Part shown: in pieces, positions 63,103 through 64,000 of the stretch | How the letters are laid out: every line of letters starts with the position of its first letter | How positions within the stretch are numbered: position 1 is the first letter of the stretch | Assembly: GCA_965226045.1 (NCBI GenBank) | Contig: CBDDBU010000015.1 | Location: forward strand, 11,004 to 75,003 | From: CBDDBU01 sp965226045 | GTDB taxonomy: Bacteria; Pseudomonadota; Alphaproteobacteria; VGEJ01 | Length of the DNA stretch: 64,000 nt | Direction: 5' to 3' | Notes under the pieces: generated by a model | Databases searched by the model: none | The model's input: only the letters and a program-made list of their open reading frames with translations | What the model was told of the DNA's origin: nothing | Translations under genes and position numbers: made by a program

Positions 63103-64000
63103 ATGGCCGGCGAGAGTTATCCGATCACCGACCACATCCATGACGTGGTCGTCGTCGGGGCCGGCGGCGCCGGCTTGCGGGCAGCCGTCGGCATGGCCGA
63201 GGCCGGCTTCAAGACCGCCTGCATCACCAAGGTGTTCCCGACCCGCAGCCACACCGTCGCCGCCCAGGGCGGCATCAGCGCCGCGCTCGGCAATATGGGC
63301 GAGGACGACTGGCGCTGGCACATGTACGACACCGTCAAGGGCTCGGACTGGCTCGGCGATCAAGACGCGATCGAGTACCTGTGCTCGAACGCGCCCGAGG
63401 TGGTGATCGAGCTCGAGCATTTCGGCGTGCCGTTCTCGCGCACCGAGGAGGGCAAGATCTATCAACGCGCTTTCGGCGGCATGTCGACCCACTTCGGCAA
63501 GGGCCAGGCCAAGCGCACCTGCGCCGCGGCCGACCGCACCGGCCACGCCATCCTGCACGCCCTATATCAGCAGAGCCTGAAGCGCGAGGTGGAGTTTTTC
63601 GTCGAGTATTTCGCGCTTGATCTGATCATGGACGATGACGGCGTCTGCGTCGGCATCATGGCGTGGAGTCTGGACGACGGCTCGATCCACCGCTTTCGCG
63701 CCCACCGCGTGGTGCTGGCGACGGGCGGCTACGGCCGCACCTTCTTCTCGTGCACCTCGGCGCACACCTGCACGGGCGATGGCAACGCGATGGTGATTCG
63801 CGCTGGCCTGCCGCTTCAGGACATGGAGTTCATCCAGTTCCACCCGACCGGCGTATACGGCGCCGGGGTGCTGATCACCGAGGGCGCGCGCGGCGAGGGC
63901 GGCTATCTCGTCAATTCGGAGGGCGAGCGCTTCATGGAGCGCTACGCGCCCAACGCCAAGGATCTCGCCTCGCGCGACGTGGTGAGCCGGGCGATCACAA
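63103..64000 (+). CDS. sdhA: Succinate dehydrogenase flavoprotein subunit, 3'-truncated by window edge
   Basis: The first 299 residues of SdhA are present and the frame is open at the window end. FAD-binding VVVGAGGAGLRAAVG is near residue 16, the His that carries covalent FAD is in RSHTVAAQGGI, and the substrate-side HPTGVYGAGVLITEGARGEGG follows near residue 250. It oxidises succinate to fumarate in complex II. sdhB is expected just beyond the window. Confidence 0.96.
   Translation, partial: MAGESYPITDHIHDVVVVGAGGAGLRAAVGMAEAGFKTACITKVFPTRSHTVAAQGGISAALGNMGEDDWRWHMYDTVKGSDWLGDQDAIEYLCSNAPEVVIELEHFGVPFSRTEEGKIYQRAFGGMSTHFGKGQAKRTCAAADRTGHAILHALYQQSLKREVEFFVEYFALDLIMDDDGVCVGIMAWSLDDGSIHRFRAHRVVLATGGYGRTFFSCTSAHTCTGDGNAMVIRAGLPLQDMEFIQFHPTGVYGAGVLITEGARGEGGYLVNSEGERFMERYAPNAKDLASRDVVSRAIT

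Overview
This window reads as the chromosome of a GC-rich alphaproteobacterium, most likely Rhodospirillales-like. The pointers are gene order and content: ffh-rpsP-rimM-trmD-rplS followed by leuC-leuD-leuB-asd, a malyl-CoA-lyase-type gene beside sdhCDA, purC-purS-purQ-purL, and a DUF1476 (F1-ATPase zeta inhibitor) gene, which is an alphaproteobacterial hallmark. No rRNA or species marker is present, so a finer placement is not supported.

The left 12 kb is accessory. It opens with two paralogous GhrA-like 2-hydroxyacid dehydrogenases flanking a TauD/TfdA dioxygenase (1-2.4 kb; the second dehydrogenase is frameshifted). A 267-bp palindromic element and a pile of broken insertion sequences follow (IS1182, IS256, IS6 and IS630 family pieces, 2.4-5.7 kb). 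Next is a visibly AT-richer integrative-element remnant (5.8-8.9 kb): a tyrosine recombinase that has lost its catalytic C-terminus, two small HTH proteins and two unknown proteins. A phytanoyl-CoA-dioxygenase-like gene, a full IS1380-family element and the last ~80 codons of a type III restriction (Res) subunit lead to a tRNA-Arg(CCG) at 12.2 kb.

From 12.3 to 47.7 kb the sequence is dense core genome: an orphan ABC ATPase, nadE-gltX-cysS, trmJ, rpsD, the zeta subunit, purCSQL-bolA-grxD, purB, a higBA toxin-antitoxin pair, a Sel1-repeat protein, a proline-racemase-family enzyme, purM, an adenylate cyclase interrupted by one in-frame TAG, ubiD and ubiA (quinone biosynthesis), gshA, and the overlapping operon dapF-mtaB-ftsY. 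At 47.6-48.5 kb the convergent osmC and NlpC/P60 genes are caught in a complex IS-associated duplication.

From 49 to 64 kb lie the SRP/ribosome/tRNA-modification operon and the leucine operon. The leucine operon is split between leuD and leuB by a complete IS1182 and a complete IS256-family element. asd, pdxY, a HpcH/HpaI lyase and sdhC-sdhD-sdhA follow, with sdhA running off the end. The recurring themes are IS activity and single-base or single-codon lesions (about six small indels plus one nonsense codon). These could be genuine genome erosion or uncorrected assembly errors; the sequence alone cannot separate the two. I did not recognise a complete undescribed system. The least explained parts are the 6-9 kb integrative module and the osmC/nlpC rearrangement.
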